From Nocardiopsis kunsanensis DSM 44524 (GTDB lineage: Bacteria > Actinomycetota > Actinomycetes > Streptosporangiales > Streptosporangiaceae), in contig NZ_ANAY01000006.1 in NCBI RefSeq assembly GCF_000340965.1, positions 186,001-250,000 on the forward strand: a stretch of 64,000 nt of DNA, written 5' to 3'. Shown in pieces: positions 50,765-60,571 of the stretch. The position numbers were made by a program, and so were the translations under genes. Position 1 is the stretch's first letter. Each line of letters starts with the position of its first letter. The notes beneath the pieces are model-generated. The model was not told the origin of the DNA. It did no database searches and saw only the letters and a program-made list of their open reading frames with translations.

Positions 50765-53700
50765 GTGTCGTCTCAGGCGTCTCAACCCCTGACAGATTTC
50801 GGGCCTAACGAGTGGTTGGTCGAGGAGCTCTACCAGAAGTACCTCAACGACCGGAACTCCGTTGACAAGGCCTGGTGGAACTTCTTCGCGGACTACAAGC
50901 CCGCGGAGTCGGCCGGCTCGAAGAGTGGGGGTGCTGCGAAGGCGCAGAACGAGAAGAAGACCCCCGCCGATCAGGCCGCGCCGAAGAAGGACAGCAAGGA
51001 CACCAAGAGCAAGAAGGCTCCGGCGTCCTCGGAGGACGAGGACGACGTGAAGCGCGAGCGCCTGCGTGGCGCTCCGGCGCGCACGGCCACCAACATGGAG
51101 TCCAGTCTCGAGCTGCCGACCGCGACCAGCGTGCGCGCGGTTCCGGTCAAGCTCCTGTTCGACAACCGCATCGTCATCAACAACCACCTCCGGCGTGCCC
51201 GTGGCGGGAAGGTCTCCTTCACGCACATCATCGGCTACGCCATGGTCAAGGCCCTGGCGGCCATGCCGGAGATGAACCACTCCTACGTCGAGGTCGACGG
51301 CAAGCCGGGCGTGGCCAAGCCCGAGCACGTCAACTTCGGCCTGGCGATCGACCTCCAGAAGAAGGACGGTTCCCGCCAGCTGGTCGTGCCCTCCATCAAG
51401 TCGGCCGAGAACATGGACTTCGCGGAGTTCTGGGGCGGCTACGAGGACCTCGTCCGCAAGGCCCGCAACAACAAGCTGGGCATCCCGGACTTCCAGGGCA
51501 CCACCATCAGCCTCACCAACCCCGGCGGCATCGGCACCGTGCACTCCGTGCCGCGCCTGATGCCCGGGCAGGGCACCATTCTCGGTGTCGGGGCCATGGA
51601 GTACCCCGCCGAGTTCCAGGGCGCCTCCCAGGACACCCTGAGCGAGCTCGGTATCAGCAAGGTCATGACACTGACCTCCACCTACGACCACCGCATCATC
51701 CAGGGTGCGCAGTCGGGTGAGTTCCTGCGCCGCATCCACCAGCTGCTGCTGGGCGAGGACGGCTTCTACGACGAGATCTTCAACGCTCTGCGGATCCCGT
51801 ACGAGCCGGTCCGCTGGGTGCAGGACATCCACGTCAACCCGGCGACCCAGCTCGACAAGACCGCCCGGGTCCAGGAGCTGATCCACGCCTACCGTGTGCG
51901 CGGCCACCTCATGGCCGACACCAACCCGCTGAAGCACGAGCAGCGCAAGCACCCCGACCTCGACGTCCTCGAGCACGGGCTGACGCTGTGGGACCTCGAC
52001 CGCGAGTTCCCCACCGGCGGCTTCGGCGGCAAGCAGGTCATGCCGCTCCGGGACGTCCTGGGCGTGCTGCGCGACACCTACTGCCGCACAGTGGGTATCG
52101 AGTACATGCACATCCAGAGCCCGGAGGAGCGCGAGTGGATCCAGTCGCACGTCGAGCGTGAGCACGAGAAGGTCGACCGAGACGAGCAGCTGCGCATCCT
52201 GCGCCGGCTCAACAACGCCGAGGCGTTCGAGACCTTCCTGCAGACCAAGTACGTGGGTCAGAAGCGCTTCTCCCTCGAGGGCGGGGAGTCCCTGATCCCG
52301 CTGCTGGACGGTGTGCTCACCAGGGCGGCCAAGGCCGGGCTGGACGAGACCGTCATCGGTATGGCCCACCGCGGCCGCCTCAACGTGCTCGGCAACATCT
52401 GCGGAAAGTCCTACGGGCAGATCTTCGGCGAGTTCGAGGGCAACCTCGACCCCCGCAGCTCCCACGGTTCCGGTGACGTCAAGTACCACCTGGGCACGGA
52501 GGGCGTCTTCGAGACCTACGACGGCGAGAAGATCGACATCCACCTCGCCGCCAACCCCTCCCACCTGGAGACGGTCAACCCGGTCCTGGAGGGCATCGTC
52601 CGGGCCAAGCAGGACGTACTCGACAAGGGCCCGCACGGCTTCACCGTGCTCCCGCTGCTCATCCACGGCGACGCGGCCTTCGCCGGCCAGGGTGTGGTCG
52701 CCGAGACCCTCAACCTGTCGCAGCTGCGCGGTTACCGTACCGGCGGGACGGTGCACGTCGTCCTGAACAACCAGGTCGGCTTCACCACCACACCCGACGA
52801 CAGCCGTTCCAGCGTCTACGCCACCGATGTGGCGCGGATGGTCCAGGCGCCGATCTTCCACGTCAACGGGGACGACCCCGAGGCTGTGGTCCGTGTCGCC
52901 GAACTGGCCTTCGCCTACCGCCAGGCGTTCAACAAGGACGTCGTCATCGACCTGGTGTGCTACCGCCGCCGCGGGCACAACGAGGGCGACAACCCCGCCT
53001 TCACCCAGCCGCTGATGTACGACGTGATCGACAGCAAGCGCTCCACGCGCAAGCTGTACACCGAGGCCCTGGTCGGCCGCGGCGACATCACGATGGAGGA
53101 GGCCGAGCAGGCCCTGCGCGACTTCCAGAACGAGCTGGAGCGCGCCTTCAAGGAGACCCGCGAGGTCGAGAAGAAGCCGATCGAGCCCGGTTCCGTCGTC
53201 CGTCCCGAGGTCTTCACCGAGTCGCACCTGGACCACACCAAGGTCGAGAGCGCCATCAGCGGCGAGACCGTCAAGCGGGTCATCGACACGCAGGTGAACC
53301 TGCCCGAGGACTTCACGGCGCACCCGCGTCTGGCCCCGCAGCTCACCCGACGCGCTCAGATGGTCGAGAAGGACACCATCGACTGGGCCACAGGTGAGCT
53401 GCTGGCCTTCGGTTCGTTGCTGCTGGACGAGCACTCGGTGCGCCTGATCGGTCAGGACAGCCGACGCGGCACGTTCACCCAGCGCCACGCCACCATCATG
53501 AACCGTGAGACGGGCGAGCCCCACACGCCGCTCAAGCAGTTCGACAAGGGCACCACGAAGTTCCACGTGCACGACTCGCTGCTGAGCGAGTACGCGGCGC
53601 TGGGCTTCGAGTACGGCTACTCCCTGGTCCGCCCCGAGGCACTGGTCATGTGGGAGGCGCAGTTCGGTGACTTCGTCAACGGTGCGCAGAGCATCATCGA

Positions 53701-54403
53701 CGAGTACATCAGTTCCGGTGAGCAGAAGTGGGGCCAGCGCTCCAGCGTGACCCTGCTGCTGCCGCACGGCTACGAGGGTCAGGGCCCGGACCACTCGTCG
53801 GCCCGCATAGAGCGGTTCCTGCAGCAGTGCGCTCAGGAGAACATGACGGTCGCCAACCCGAGTACCCCGGCGAGCTACTTCCACCTGCTGCGTTGGCAGG
53901 CCAAGTCGCCGCTGGAGCGCCCGCTCGTGGTCTTCACGCCCAAGTCGCTGCTGCGCAACAAGGCCGCCGTCTCGACCACCGCCGACTTCACCAACGGCTA
54001 CTTCGAGCCGCTGATCGTCGACGACTCGATCGAGCCGGACCAGGTCCGCCGCGTGGTGCTGTGCTCGGGCAAGATCTACTACGACCTGGACGCCGCTCGG
54101 AAGGCCAGCGGGGACAAGCACACGGCGATCATCCGTACCGAGCGCCTCTACCCGCTGCCGATCGAGGAGATCCGCGAGCAGCTCAAGGCCTTCCCGAACG
54201 CGGGCGAGGTCCTGTGGGTGCAGGAGGAGCCGGCGAACATGGGGCCGTGGCCCTTCGTGGCTCTGGTCTTCTCCGAGCAGCTCGACCGCCCGTTCACCCG
54301 GATCTCGCGTCCGGCCTCCTCCGCGCCCGCGGCCGGCTCGGCCAAGCGGCACGAGGCCGAGCAGCGGGCCCTGGTGGACACGGTCTTCCCGCCCGCCGAG
54401 TAG
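50765..54403 (+). CDS. kgd: multifunctional 2-oxoglutarate decarboxylase/dehydrogenase (E1-E2 fusion)
   Basis: A 1,212-residue central-metabolism enzyme, the actinobacterial fusion of E2o-type acyltransferase and ThDP-dependent E1. The N-terminal [35 protein letters not shown] is the E1 interaction segment, followed by a Lys/Ala-rich linker with no lipoyl domain, as is usual. The E2 catalytic core includes [21 protein letters not shown] and the active His309 in [15 protein letters not shown]. The E1 part has [24 protein letters not shown], the ThDP motif region [20 protein letters not shown] (near 700) and [21 protein letters not shown] 50765 ([12 protein letters not shown]) is taken by family similarity. 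It supplies succinyl-CoA or succinic semialdehyde in the TCA cycle. Confidence 0.93.
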   Translation: MSSQASQPLTDFGPNEWLVEELYQKYLNDRNSVDKAWWNFFADYKPAESAGSKSGGAAKAQNEKKTPADQAAPKKDSKDTKSKKAPASSEDEDDVKRERLRGAPARTATNMESSLELPTATSVRAVPVKLLFDNRIVINNHLRRARGGKVSFTHIIGYAMVKALAAMPEMNHSYVEVDGKPGVAKPEHVNFGLAIDLQKKDGSRQLVVPSIKSAENMDFAEFWGGYEDLVRKARNNKLGIPDFQGTTISLTNPGGIGTVHSVPRLMPGQGTILGVGAMEYPAEFQGASQDTLSELGISKVMTLTSTYDHRIIQGAQSGEFLRRIHQLLLGEDGFYDEIFNALRIPYEPVRWVQDIHVNPATQLDKTARVQELIHAYRVRGHLMADTNPLKHEQRKHPDLDVLEHGLTLWDLDREFPTGGFGGKQVMPLRDVLGVLRDTYCRTVGIEYMHIQSPEEREWIQSHVEREHEKVDRDEQLRILRRLNNAEAFETFLQTKYVGQKRFSLEGGESLIPLLDGVLTRAAKAGLDETVIGMAHRGRLNVLGNICGKSYGQIFGEFEGNLDPRSSHGSGDVKYHLGTEGVFETYDGEKIDIHLAANPSHLETVNPVLEGIVRAKQDVLDKGPHGFTVLPLLIHGDAAFAGQGVVAETLNLSQLRGYRTGGTVHVVLNNQVGFTTTPDDSRSSVYATDVARMVQAPIFHVNGDDPEAVVRVAELAFAYRQAFNKDVVIDLVCYRRRGHNEGDNPAFTQPLMYDVIDSKRSTRKLYTEALVGRGDITMEEAEQALRDFQNELERAFKETREVEKKPIEPGSVVRPEVFTESHLDHTKVESAISGETVKRVIDTQVNLPEDFTAHPRLAPQLTRRAQMVEKDTIDWATGELLAFGSLLLDEHSVRLIGQDSRRGTFTQRHATIMNRETGEPHTPLKQFDKGTTKFHVHDSLLSEYAALGFEYGYSLVRPEALVMWEAQFGDFVNGAQSIIDEYISSGEQKWGQRSSVTLLLPHGYEGQGPDHSSARIERFLQQCAQENMTVANPSTPASYFHLLRWQAKSPLERPLVVFTPKSLLRNKAAVSTTADFTNGYFEPLIVDDSIEPDQVRRVVLCSGKIYYDLDAARKASGDKHTAIIRTERLYPLPIEEIREQLKAFPNAGEVLWVQEEPANMGPWPFVALVFSEQLDRPFTRISRPASSAPAAGSAKRHEAEQRALVDTVFPPAE

Positions 54404-54408
54404 AAACG

Positions 54409-54442
54409 GGGCCGCGGGGCGCGTCGATACGCCCCGCGGCCC
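54409..54442 (+). terminator. hairpin after kgd
   Basis: GGGCCGCGGGGCG (54409-54421) and CGCCCCGCGGCCC (54430-54442) form a perfect 13-bp stem with an 8-base loop, 5 bases after the kgd stop and before the small DUF6104 gene, so it may only partly terminate. Confidence 0.6.
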
Positions 54443-54473
54443 GGCCCGACTTCCGAGGCCCTGAGAAGAGATC

Positions 54474-54653
54474 ATGTACTACACCGACCGCGGGATCGAG
54501 GAGCTGGAGAACCGTCGCGGCGGCGAGGAGGTCAGTTTCGCCTGGCTCTCCGAGCAGTTGCGGGTCTTCACCGACCTGAACCCCGAGTTCGAGACATCGG
54601 TCGACCGGTTGGCCACGTGGTTGGCCCGCTTGGACGACGAGGACGAAGAGTAG
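54474..54653 (+). CDS. small conserved DUF6104 family protein downstream of kgd
   Basis: A 59-residue acidic protein, MYYTDRGIEELENRRG..., ending ATWLARLDDEDEE. It matches the small DUF6104 family commonly found next to kgd in actinobacteria. It has no cysteines or membrane helix and is probably an alpha-helical accessory or regulatory peptide. Its function has not been established as far as I know. The start ATG follows AGAAGAG. It sits 70 bases after kgd, across a hairpin, on the same strand. Confidence 0.75.
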   Translation: MYYTDRGIEELENRRGGEEVSFAWLSEQLRVFTDLNPEFETSVDRLATWLARLDDEDEE

Positions 54654-54667
54654 GCGGAAGCCGGGTG

Positions 54668-54717
54668 GGGGCCCGGGCCCGGACGCTGGGAACACCATGT
54701 GTCCGGACCCGGGCCCC
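54668..54717 (+). terminator. 17-bp hairpin after the DUF6104 gene
   Basis: Arms 54668-54684 and 54701-54717 (GGGGCCCGGG... and ...CCCGGGCCCC) pair over 17 positions with one mismatch and a 16-base loop, 14 bases after the stop. Confidence 0.65.
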
Positions 54718-54781
54718 TCTGTGTGTCCGGGCTCGCCCGGAGGCGTCCCCGGGACGTCGCGGACCCACCCCTGAGAATCCG

Positions 54782-54820
54782 CGACATATCTTGAGCTTGC
54801 TCCACTCACGACATATCGTG
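54782..54820. promoter_or_regulatory. repeated CGACATATC and dyad CACGACATATCGTG, candidate PadR operator
   Basis: CGACATATC occurs at 54782-54790 and 54809-54817, 27 bp apart. The second copy lies in the dyad CACGA-CATA-TCGTG (54807-54820), 31 bases before the DUF4097 start. ATAT-centred dyads are typical PadR sites, and a PadR protein is encoded second in the operon. Confidence 0.55.
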
Positions 54821-54851
54821 AAGGGACGGAGCGAGCGAAGGGACCCCACAG

Positions 54852-55703
54852 ATGTCACATTGGACTGTCGACACGCCGACGACCCAGACCCTGGACGGAA
54901 TCGTCGCGTTGCGCGTCCGTATCATCGGCGGCCACGTCAACATCCTGCCCACCGACGACCCCGTGACCTTCGAGATCACCGACATCATCGGCGAGCCCGT
55001 CACGGTCTCCCAGGAAGCGGGCATCCTCACCATCCACTACGAGGACCTCACCGCACAGGGCCTGCTCGACCGGCTCAAGCCCGTTCAGCTCAGCACGTAC
55101 AAGGGGGTGGGCTCGCGCCGGGCCACGGTCAACCTGCGGGTCCCGTCCCAGTGCCCGGTCGAGGTCACCACCGCGAGCGCTCCGGTCGTGGCGGCCGGCC
55201 TGTCCGCGCGGACCAACGTCAGGACCGCCACCGGCGAGGTCACACTCGACGACGTCTCCGGCGACACCGACATCAACACCGCCTCGGGCGACGTGTCCGC
55301 GCGGGGGCAGGGCGGCAGCCTGGGCTTCAACAGTGCGAGCGGACGCCTCGCCGTGGCGGGCGGCCGCCTGTCCTCCTTGCGCGCCAACACTGCTTCGGGG
55401 CAGATCCTGGCCGACTCGGACCTGACGCCCTCGGCCAAGGTCCGCCTCAAGACGGTCTCCGGCGAGATCGCGCTCCGGGTGCCGGCCGAGACCTCGGCCT
55501 CGGCCGAGTTGCGTTCGGTCTCCGGCCGGCTCGAGTCCGACTTCGGGCTGGACCGCAAGACCGCGACCGCACGCAACTCCCTGAGCGGCACGGTCGGCAT
55601 CGGCGCCGATCCCGCCTCCATCACCACCAACACCGTCTCCGGCCGTACCGCCCTGCTGCGGCGCGCGCCCGAGGCACCTGCGGCGATCCCCGAGGGGGCC
55701 TGA
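54852..55703 (+). CDS. DUF4097 family beta-strand repeat protein
   Basis: A 283-residue protein built of repeating beta strands, with the phrase (T/S)(A/V)SG(D/R/E) recurring about every 18-20 residues: DVSGDTDINTASGDVSAR, NSASGRLAVA, NTASGQILAD, TVSGEIALRV, SVSGRLESDF, TVSGRTALL. This is the DUF4097/adhesin-like right-handed beta-helix family. There is no signal peptide, so it is probably cytoplasmic or membrane-associated through a partner. Its stop is immediately followed by the PadR ATG (TGAATG), giving a two-gene operon common in actinobacteria. Confidence 0.85.
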   Translation: MSHWTVDTPTTQTLDGIVALRVRIIGGHVNILPTDDPVTFEITDIIGEPVTVSQEAGILTIHYEDLTAQGLLDRLKPVQLSTYKGVGSRRATVNLRVPSQCPVEVTTASAPVVAAGLSARTNVRTATGEVTLDDVSGDTDINTASGDVSARGQGGSLGFNSASGRLAVAGGRLSSLRANTASGQILADSDLTPSAKVRLKTVSGEIALRVPAETSASAELRSVSGRLESDFGLDRKTATARNSLSGTVGIGADPASITTNTVSGRTALLRRAPEAPAAIPEGA

Positions 55704-56669
55704 ATGAGCACCATCTTCGGCCACGGCAGACTCCGCCTGTATCTGCTCAAGATGCTGGACGAGAGTCCCCGGCACGGTTACGAGATCATCAGCCTGCTGC
55801 GCGACCGGTTCCTGGGGGTGTACTCGCCTTCTCCCGGCACCATCTACCCGCGGCTGGCCCGGTTGGAGGAGGAGGGCCTGGTCACCCACACCGAAGAGGG
55901 CGGGCGCAAGGTCTACCGCCTCACCGACAAGGGCCGTGAGGAGCTGCGGGAACGCGAGAGCGACCTGAGGGACCTGGAGCAGGAGATCACCGACTCGGTG
56001 CGCGACGTCGCCCGTGCGGTCAAGCAGGACGTGCGCTCCACGATCAGCTCACTGCGGGAGGAACTGAAGTTCTCCCAGACCCGCCGCGAAGGAGGGGGTG
56101 CGGGCGGCCCCGAGAGCCCCGGGCCCGCGTCGTGGCGGAACGAGGGGGCCGGTTCGCAGGAACCGGGAGGTTCGGCGCAGGGCGGATCGAGCTGGGCCGA
56201 GGAGTGGGGGCGTTTCGCCCGCTCCTTCACCAATCTGGGTACGTCCTGGCGCGGCGGCCCCCGGGAACACGAGGAGCCCGGGGAGCATGAGGAAGCCCCC
56301 TCCGGCGGCGAGCGGGCCGACGACGGCCGGAGCGCCTTCGACCGGGAGCTGCGCGACTTCAGCGACCGGGTGCGCGAGGTGGTCCGCGAGGCCGGCCACA
56401 TCGGCGGCGCGGCCGCGGTCGACCTGCGGCGCATCCTCGACGAGACGGTGGAGGTCATCCGCCGCGACATGCGCACCTGGGGTCCCCCGCACGAGGGGCC
56501 CGGGACCGACGGGAGCGGCTCGGGGGAGCCCCGCACGGACGAGGACACGCGGCCCGGACCGGAGGAGGGCCGGCCCGGCACCGGCGGAGACCCGGGCAAC
56601 GGCGGAGCCGCTTCCGGCCCGTGGAGCACGGCCGTCGACGAGGACGGTGAAGCCACCAAGGGGAGCTGA
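55704..56669 (+). CDS. PadR family transcriptional regulator with long C-terminal extension
   Basis: A 321-residue regulator. The N-terminal PadR winged helix (about 5-85) reads LRLYLLKMLDESPRHGYEIISLLRDRFLGVYSPSPGTIYPRLARLEEEGLVTHTEEGGRKVYRLTDKG. It is followed by a charged coiled-coil segment (about 85-130). The rest is a Gly/Glu/Pro-rich, mostly disordered tail with a conserved-looking helix (FDRELRDFSDRVREVVREAGHIGGAAAVDLRRILDETVEVIRRDMRTWG, about 215-262). Classic PadR proteins are about 110-180 residues, so this form is extended. It probably represses its own operon through the dyad at 54807. Confidence 0.88.
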   Translation: MSTIFGHGRLRLYLLKMLDESPRHGYEIISLLRDRFLGVYSPSPGTIYPRLARLEEEGLVTHTEEGGRKVYRLTDKGREELRERESDLRDLEQEITDSVRDVARAVKQDVRSTISSLREELKFSQTRREGGGAGGPESPGPASWRNEGAGSQEPGGSAQGGSSWAEEWGRFARSFTNLGTSWRGGPREHEEPGEHEEAPSGGERADDGRSAFDRELRDFSDRVREVVREAGHIGGAAAVDLRRILDETVEVIRRDMRTWGPPHEGPGTDGSGSGEPRTDEDTRPGPEEGRPGTGGDPGNGGAASGPWSTAVDEDGEATKGS

Positions 56670-56684
56670 CGGCGCCCCGGACAC

Positions 56685-56731
56685 GGAAGGGGCCGGGAGG
56701 CGACGCGGGGGCGTGTCTCCCGGCCCCTTCC
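56685..56731 (+). terminator. 15-bp hairpin after the padR gene
   Basis: GGAAGGGGCCGGGAG (56685-56699) and CTCCCGGCCCCTTCC (56717-56731) form a perfect 15-bp stem with a 17-base loop, 15 bases after the stop. Confidence 0.7.
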
Positions 56732-56806
56732 ATGTGTACGCCGCCGGAGTCTGCGAACAGGGCAGCCTTCGGCACCCACCGAAGACACCGACGGATTGGA
56801 GCGCCG

Positions 56807-56989
56807 ATGACGCAGGTCCCGGCTGTCCCGTACACCCTCGAACAGGACGAGGACGGCTTCTGGTGCGCCCGTGCCCGGATCCGCCCGGGGGTCGGAGCAC
56901 GCGGCCGGGGCGCCGACCCGGACTCGGCCGTGGCCGACCTGCAGGAGGCCCTCGCCGGGCTCGTCGAGGGGAGCGGCCCGCCCCGGTGA
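56807..56989 (+). CDS. HicB-like small protein, orphan
   Basis: A 60-residue protein with the HicB-like (DUF1902/UPF0150-type) partial RNase-H fold pattern: two strands YTLEQDEDGFWCARARI, a Gly-rich turn, then the helix DSAVADLQEALAGLVEGSG. HicB is the antitoxin of the HicA toxin, but no HicA-like gene is adjacent and no DNA-binding tail is present, so it is an orphan of unknown role. ATG 56807 follows GGAG at about 6 bases. An in-frame ATG 75 bases upstream has no ribosome site and overlaps a terminator. Confidence 0.65.
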   Translation: MTQVPAVPYTLEQDEDGFWCARARIRPGVGARGRGADPDSAVADLQEALAGLVEGSGPPR

Positions 56990-57075
56990 GGGACCACGCC
57001 CGTCCGAGGTGGCCGAGGAGCGACGAAGGGCGGGGCCGACCGGTGGTCGGCCCCGCCCCGTGTTCGTCTCCCGGG

Positions 57076-58272
57076 TCAGGCGACGCCGTCGGCGCGGGCC
57101 TGCTCGGCCACGGCCGTGGCGACTGCGGGGGCCACCCGCACGTCGAAGGCGCTGGGGATCACGTAGTCGGCGGACAGGTCGTCACCGACCAGGTCGGCCA
57201 GCGCACGCGCGGCGGCCTGCTTCATGTTCTCGGTGATGTCGCTGGCCCCGGCGTCGAAGGCGCCCCGGAAGATGCCGGGGAAGGCCAGGACGTTGTTGAT
57301 CTGGTTGGGGAAGTCGCTGCGGCCGGTCGCCACGACACTGGCGTACTTGCGCGCGACTTCGGGGTGCACCTCGGGGTTGGGGTTGGCCATCGCGAAGACG
57401 ACGGCGTTCTCGGCCATGGAGGCCACGACCGACTCGTCGACCTCCCCCGCGGAGAGTCCGATGAAGACGTCGGCGCCCTCCAGGGCGGACTCGGTGGAGC
57501 CGGTCAGGCCGGACTTGTTGCTGATCTCGGCGAGCTCGCGCTTGACCGGGGTGAGCCCCTCGCGGCCCTGGTGGATCAGGCCCTTGGAGTCGGCGACGGC
57601 GATGTCGCCGATGCCGCCGTCGACGAGCATCTTGGTCACGGCCACGCCGGCTGCGCCGGCACCGGAGACGACGGCGCGCAGGTCACCGATGCTGCGGCCG
57701 GTCAAGCGGGCGGCGTTGTGCAGGGCGGCGACGGTCACGATCGCGGTGCCGTGCTGGTCGTCGTGGAAGACCGGGACGTTCAGGCGCTCACGCAGGCGCG
57801 CTTCGATCTCGAAGCAGCGCGGAGCCGCGATGTCCTCCAGGTTGACGCCGCCGAAGGAGGGCGCCATACGGGCGACGGTCTCGACGAACTCGTCCACGTC
57901 GGAGCAGGTGAGCGCGATCGGGACGGAGTCGACCCCGGCGAACTGCTTGAAGAGCAGGGACTTGCCCTCCATGACCGGCAGGGAAGCTTCGGGGCCGATG
58001 TTGCCCAGGCCCAGAACGGCGGTTCCGTCGGTGACCACGGCCACCAGGTTGCTCTTCCACGTGTAGGTGTCGACGAGCTCGGGCCTGTCGGCGATGGCGT
58101 TGCACACGCGGGCGACCCCGGGTGTGTAGGCCAGGGAGAGACCCGCCGGGTCGTTGACGTCCACGGACGAGGTCACGTGCAGCTTTCCGCCTCGGTGCAG
58201 GGCGAAGGCCGGGTCCTCGTCCAACTTCGCTGTGGCGGTCTCTGGATTCTGGGAATGCGGAACAGTGGTCAA
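57076..58272 (-). CDS. NAD(P)-dependent malic enzyme
   Basis: A 398-residue enzyme oxidatively decarboxylating malate to pyruvate. It shows the short bacterial malic-enzyme pattern: LSLAYTPGVARVCNAIAD (catalytic Tyr), TWKSNLVAVVTDGTAVLGLGNIG (catalytic Lys region), FGGVNLEDIAAPRCFEIE (metal ligands), VPVFHDDQHGTAIV, the Rossmann VVSGAGAAGVAV and FAMANPNPEVHPE. There is no PTA extension, so it is the MaeA-like single-domain form. TTG 58272 is used because AAGGG lies 9 bases upstream; it gives MTTVPHSQN. It links the TCA cycle to pyruvate. Confidence 0.93.
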   Translation of the reverse strand: MTTVPHSQNPETATAKLDEDPAFALHRGGKLHVTSSVDVNDPAGLSLAYTPGVARVCNAIADRPELVDTYTWKSNLVAVVTDGTAVLGLGNIGPEASLPVMEGKSLLFKQFAGVDSVPIALTCSDVDEFVETVARMAPSFGGVNLEDIAAPRCFEIEARLRERLNVPVFHDDQHGTAIVTVAALHNAARLTGRSIGDLRAVVSGAGAAGVAVTKMLVDGGIGDIAVADSKGLIHQGREGLTPVKRELAEISNKSGLTGSTESALEGADVFIGLSAGEVDESVVASMAENAVVFAMANPNPEVHPEVARKYASVVATGRSDFPNQINNVLAFPGIFRGAFDAGASDITENMKQAAARALADLVGDDLSADYVIPSAFDVRVAPAVATAVAEQARADGVA

Positions 58273-58647
58273 CTCACTCAAACCCTTCAGGTCTGTACTG
58301 CCGGCTGCCGTCGGCCATGACGGAGCGGTCGTCGAACGCGGCCCGCGTGCAAAGACGTGGGGTGCTAGGGGAGCTCCTCCGGCGCCGGTCGGCCATGACC
58401 GGTGGTGTCGCCGGGGAGTCGTGCTTCGCCGGACTCCTATACGAGTACTGCGCGGCCGCCTCATCAGTCGGGGATGACCCGTTATCCAATCCTCTCACAA
58501 CGGTGATCGGAGAAAAATCGCGGGTGGCCAAGATGAGTCGGCACCGACGATTGCCGTCACGTCCCCTATGTCGCACAGATCTGGGCGGTGGACCCTCGAT
58601 CCGTCTCCGACCAGTAACTTCGTGCAGAAGGAAGAAGGAGACTGCAC
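58273..58647. other. divergent promoter region between malic enzyme and the amino-acid importer
   Basis: This 375-base gap has no convincing gene. The middle (58440-58530) is relatively AT-rich (TTATCCAATCC, GAGAAAAATCGC) and should hold the divergent promoters. A good ribosome site (AAGGAGA) precedes the binding-protein start. Confidence 0.5.
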
Positions 58648-59502
58648 ATGGCCCTGCTCACGACACGAGCCGCCCACCGGTACGCCCTCGGTGCCCTGCC
58701 CCTGGCCGCCGCACTCGTCCTGACCGGATGCGGCAGCGGCGGGGAGGACGACTCGGCCGCCGGCGAGACCGTCACCATCGGTGTGGAAGCGGAGTACCCG
58801 CCCGGTGAGTACCTGGACACCGACGGCGAGACGGTCCTCGGTTTCAATGTCGAACTCGTCGAGGCGGCGCTGGCCGAGATGGGGCTGGAGGCCGAGTGGG
58901 AACCGGCCAATTTCGACGCCATCATCATCGGCGTGAACTCCGGTACCTATGACATGGGTTCCTCCTCCTTCACCGTCACGGAACAGCGTATGGAGGAGGT
59001 CAACATGGTCAGCTACTTCTCCTCCGGCACGCAGTGGTTCGCCCAGGCGGGCAACCCCGCGGACGTCTCCCCCGACGACGCCTGCGGCATGCGCATCGCG
59101 GTGCAGACCGGCACCACGCACGACGACGACATCGAGGCCCGCAGCGAGGCCTGTGTCGAGGACGGCGACGACCCGATCACCATCGAGAAGTTCCCGAACC
59201 AGCCGCAGGCGACCGAGACCGTCGTCTCCGGTGTCAACGACGCCTCGCTGGCAGACATGCCCACATCGGCCTACGCCCTGGAACAGACCGGCGACGACGT
59301 CCTGGAGTTCATCGGCGACCAGTACGACGCCGCTCCCTACGGTGTCGTACTGCACCAGGACGACACCGAGCGGGCCGACGAGCTGGCCGAGGCCTTCAAC
59401 ACGATCATGGAGAACGGCACCTACGACGGGATCCTCGAGGAGTGGGGGATCGACGCCGGCTCCATCGAAGCCGCCGAGGTCAACCCCTCCGTCGGCGAGT
59501 AG
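58648..59502 (+). CDS. amino-acid ABC transporter substrate-binding lipoprotein (SBP family 3)
   Basis: A 284-residue lipoprotein with signal peptide and lipobox LTGC (C28), a Gly/Asp/Ser linker and then the SBP_bac_3 fold: ETVLGFNVELVEAALAEMGLEAEWEPANFDAIIIGVNSGTYDMGSSSFTVTEQRMEEVNMVSY. The closing domain includes YGVVLHQDD and EWGIDAGSI. It binds a polar amino acid; the specificity is not decidable here. AAGGAGA precedes the ATG. It is the first gene of a three-gene operon. Confidence 0.92.
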   Translation: MALLTTRAAHRYALGALPLAAALVLTGCGSGGEDDSAAGETVTIGVEAEYPPGEYLDTDGETVLGFNVELVEAALAEMGLEAEWEPANFDAIIIGVNSGTYDMGSSSFTVTEQRMEEVNMVSYFSSGTQWFAQAGNPADVSPDDACGMRIAVQTGTTHDDDIEARSEACVEDGDDPITIEKFPNQPQATETVVSGVNDASLADMPTSAYALEQTGDDVLEFIGDQYDAAPYGVVLHQDDTERADELAEAFNTIMENGTYDGILEEWGIDAGSIEAAEVNPSVGE

Positions 59503-59526
59503 GTTCCCCTCCCTCTCCCCCGGCCC

Positions 59527-59553
59527 GGGCGGGCGCACCCGGCGCGCCCGCCC
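59527..59553 (+). terminator. intra-operon hairpin after the amino-acid binding-protein gene (attenuator)
   Basis: GGGCGGGCGC (59527-59536) and GCGCCCGCCC (59544-59553) form a perfect 10-bp stem with a 7-base loop between the binding-protein gene and the permease gene. Confidence 0.55.
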
Positions 59554-59611
59554 TTCCCGTGTCCACCGGTCGGCGGCCCGACCGCCGAACACACGAGTGA
59601 AAGACCGATCT

Positions 59612-60571
59612 GTGTCCACACCGACAGAATCGTCGGAGGGCCCGGCACTGGAGAACCCCCCGCCGAGCCGTCCCACCGAACCGATGTCCGCCGTCCCCGT
59701 CCGTTACCCGGAGCGGTGGGCCGCCGCGTGTGTCGTCCTGGTCCTCGCCGCGATGTTCGTGCACATGCTGTTCACGAACGAGGCCTTCAACTGGCCGTTC
59801 ATGTGGGACAACATGTTCTCCGACCCCGTGGTGCGCGGTGTCGGGGTGACCCTGAGCGCGACCGTGCTCTCGATGATCATCGGCATCCTGCTGGGCATCG
59901 TCCTGGCGGTGATGCGCCTGTCCGGCAACCCCGTGCTGGTGACCGTGGCGTGGCTGTACACGTGGTTCTTCCGCGGTGTGCCCCGGCTGGTCCTGGCCGT
60001 ACTCTTCGGCAACCTCGCGATCCTCTACGCGACGATCCAGATCGGGCTGCCCTTCGACAACTACTGGATGCCGCTGCTGGGTCTGGAGGGCGAGGCCCGC
60101 TTCTTCGAGATCGACGTGCGCACCGCCCTGAGCGGGTACATGGCCGGCCTGTTGGCGCTGGCGCTGTCCGAGGGCGCCTACATGGCCGAGATCATCCGCG
60201 CGGGCCTGCAGTCGGTCGACAAGGGCCAGACCGAGGCCGCCCAGGCGCTCGGCATGAACCGCGGCAGGATCCTGCGCCGTATCACCCTGCCCCAGGCGAT
60301 GCGGGTGGTCATTCCGCCGACCGGCAACGAGACCATCGCGATGCTCAAGGACACCGCGTTGTTGGCGTACGTACCGGTGACGATCGAGCTGTTCTACCAG
60401 CTCCAGGCCATCGGCACGAAGACCTACCAGATCTTCCCGATGCTGGTGGCAGCGTGCCTGTGGTACCTGGCCATCACGAGCGTGCTGATGGTGGGCCAGT
60501 ACTTCATCGAGCGCCGGTTCAACCCCGAGCAGCGCGGTGCCAGGATCCGGACGGTCGGAGGGCGACACTGA
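59612..60571 (+). CDS. amino-acid ABC transporter permease
   Basis: A 319-residue HisM/GlnP-type permease. After a hydrophilic 25-residue N-terminus it has about five membrane helices, with [35 protein letters not shown] and the coupling motif [56 protein letters not shown]. It probably works as a homodimer, because only one permease gene is present. GTG 59612 is taken; ATG 59684 would remove the hydrophilic tail. It shares one base with the ATPase start (TGATG). Confidence 0.92.
   Translation: MSTPTESSEGPALENPPPSRPTEPMSAVPVRYPERWAAACVVLVLAAMFVHMLFTNEAFNWPFMWDNMFSDPVVRGVGVTLSATVLSMIIGILLGIVLAVMRLSGNPVLVTVAWLYTWFFRGVPRLVLAVLFGNLAILYATIQIGLPFDNYWMPLLGLEGEARFFEIDVRTALSGYMAGLLALALSEGAYMAEIIRAGLQSVDKGQTEAAQALGMNRGRILRRITLPQAMRVVIPPTGNETIAMLKDTALLAYVPVTIELFYQLQAIGTKTYQIFPMLVAACLWYLAITSVLMVGQYFIERRFNPEQRGARIRTVGGRH

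Noticed and set aside
50720..54475. A 1,251-codon open frame antisense to kgd
   Set aside because: Its protein is Leu/Val/Gly/Asp low-complexity with no family motif. It exists because the GC-rich codons of kgd leave few stops on the other strand.
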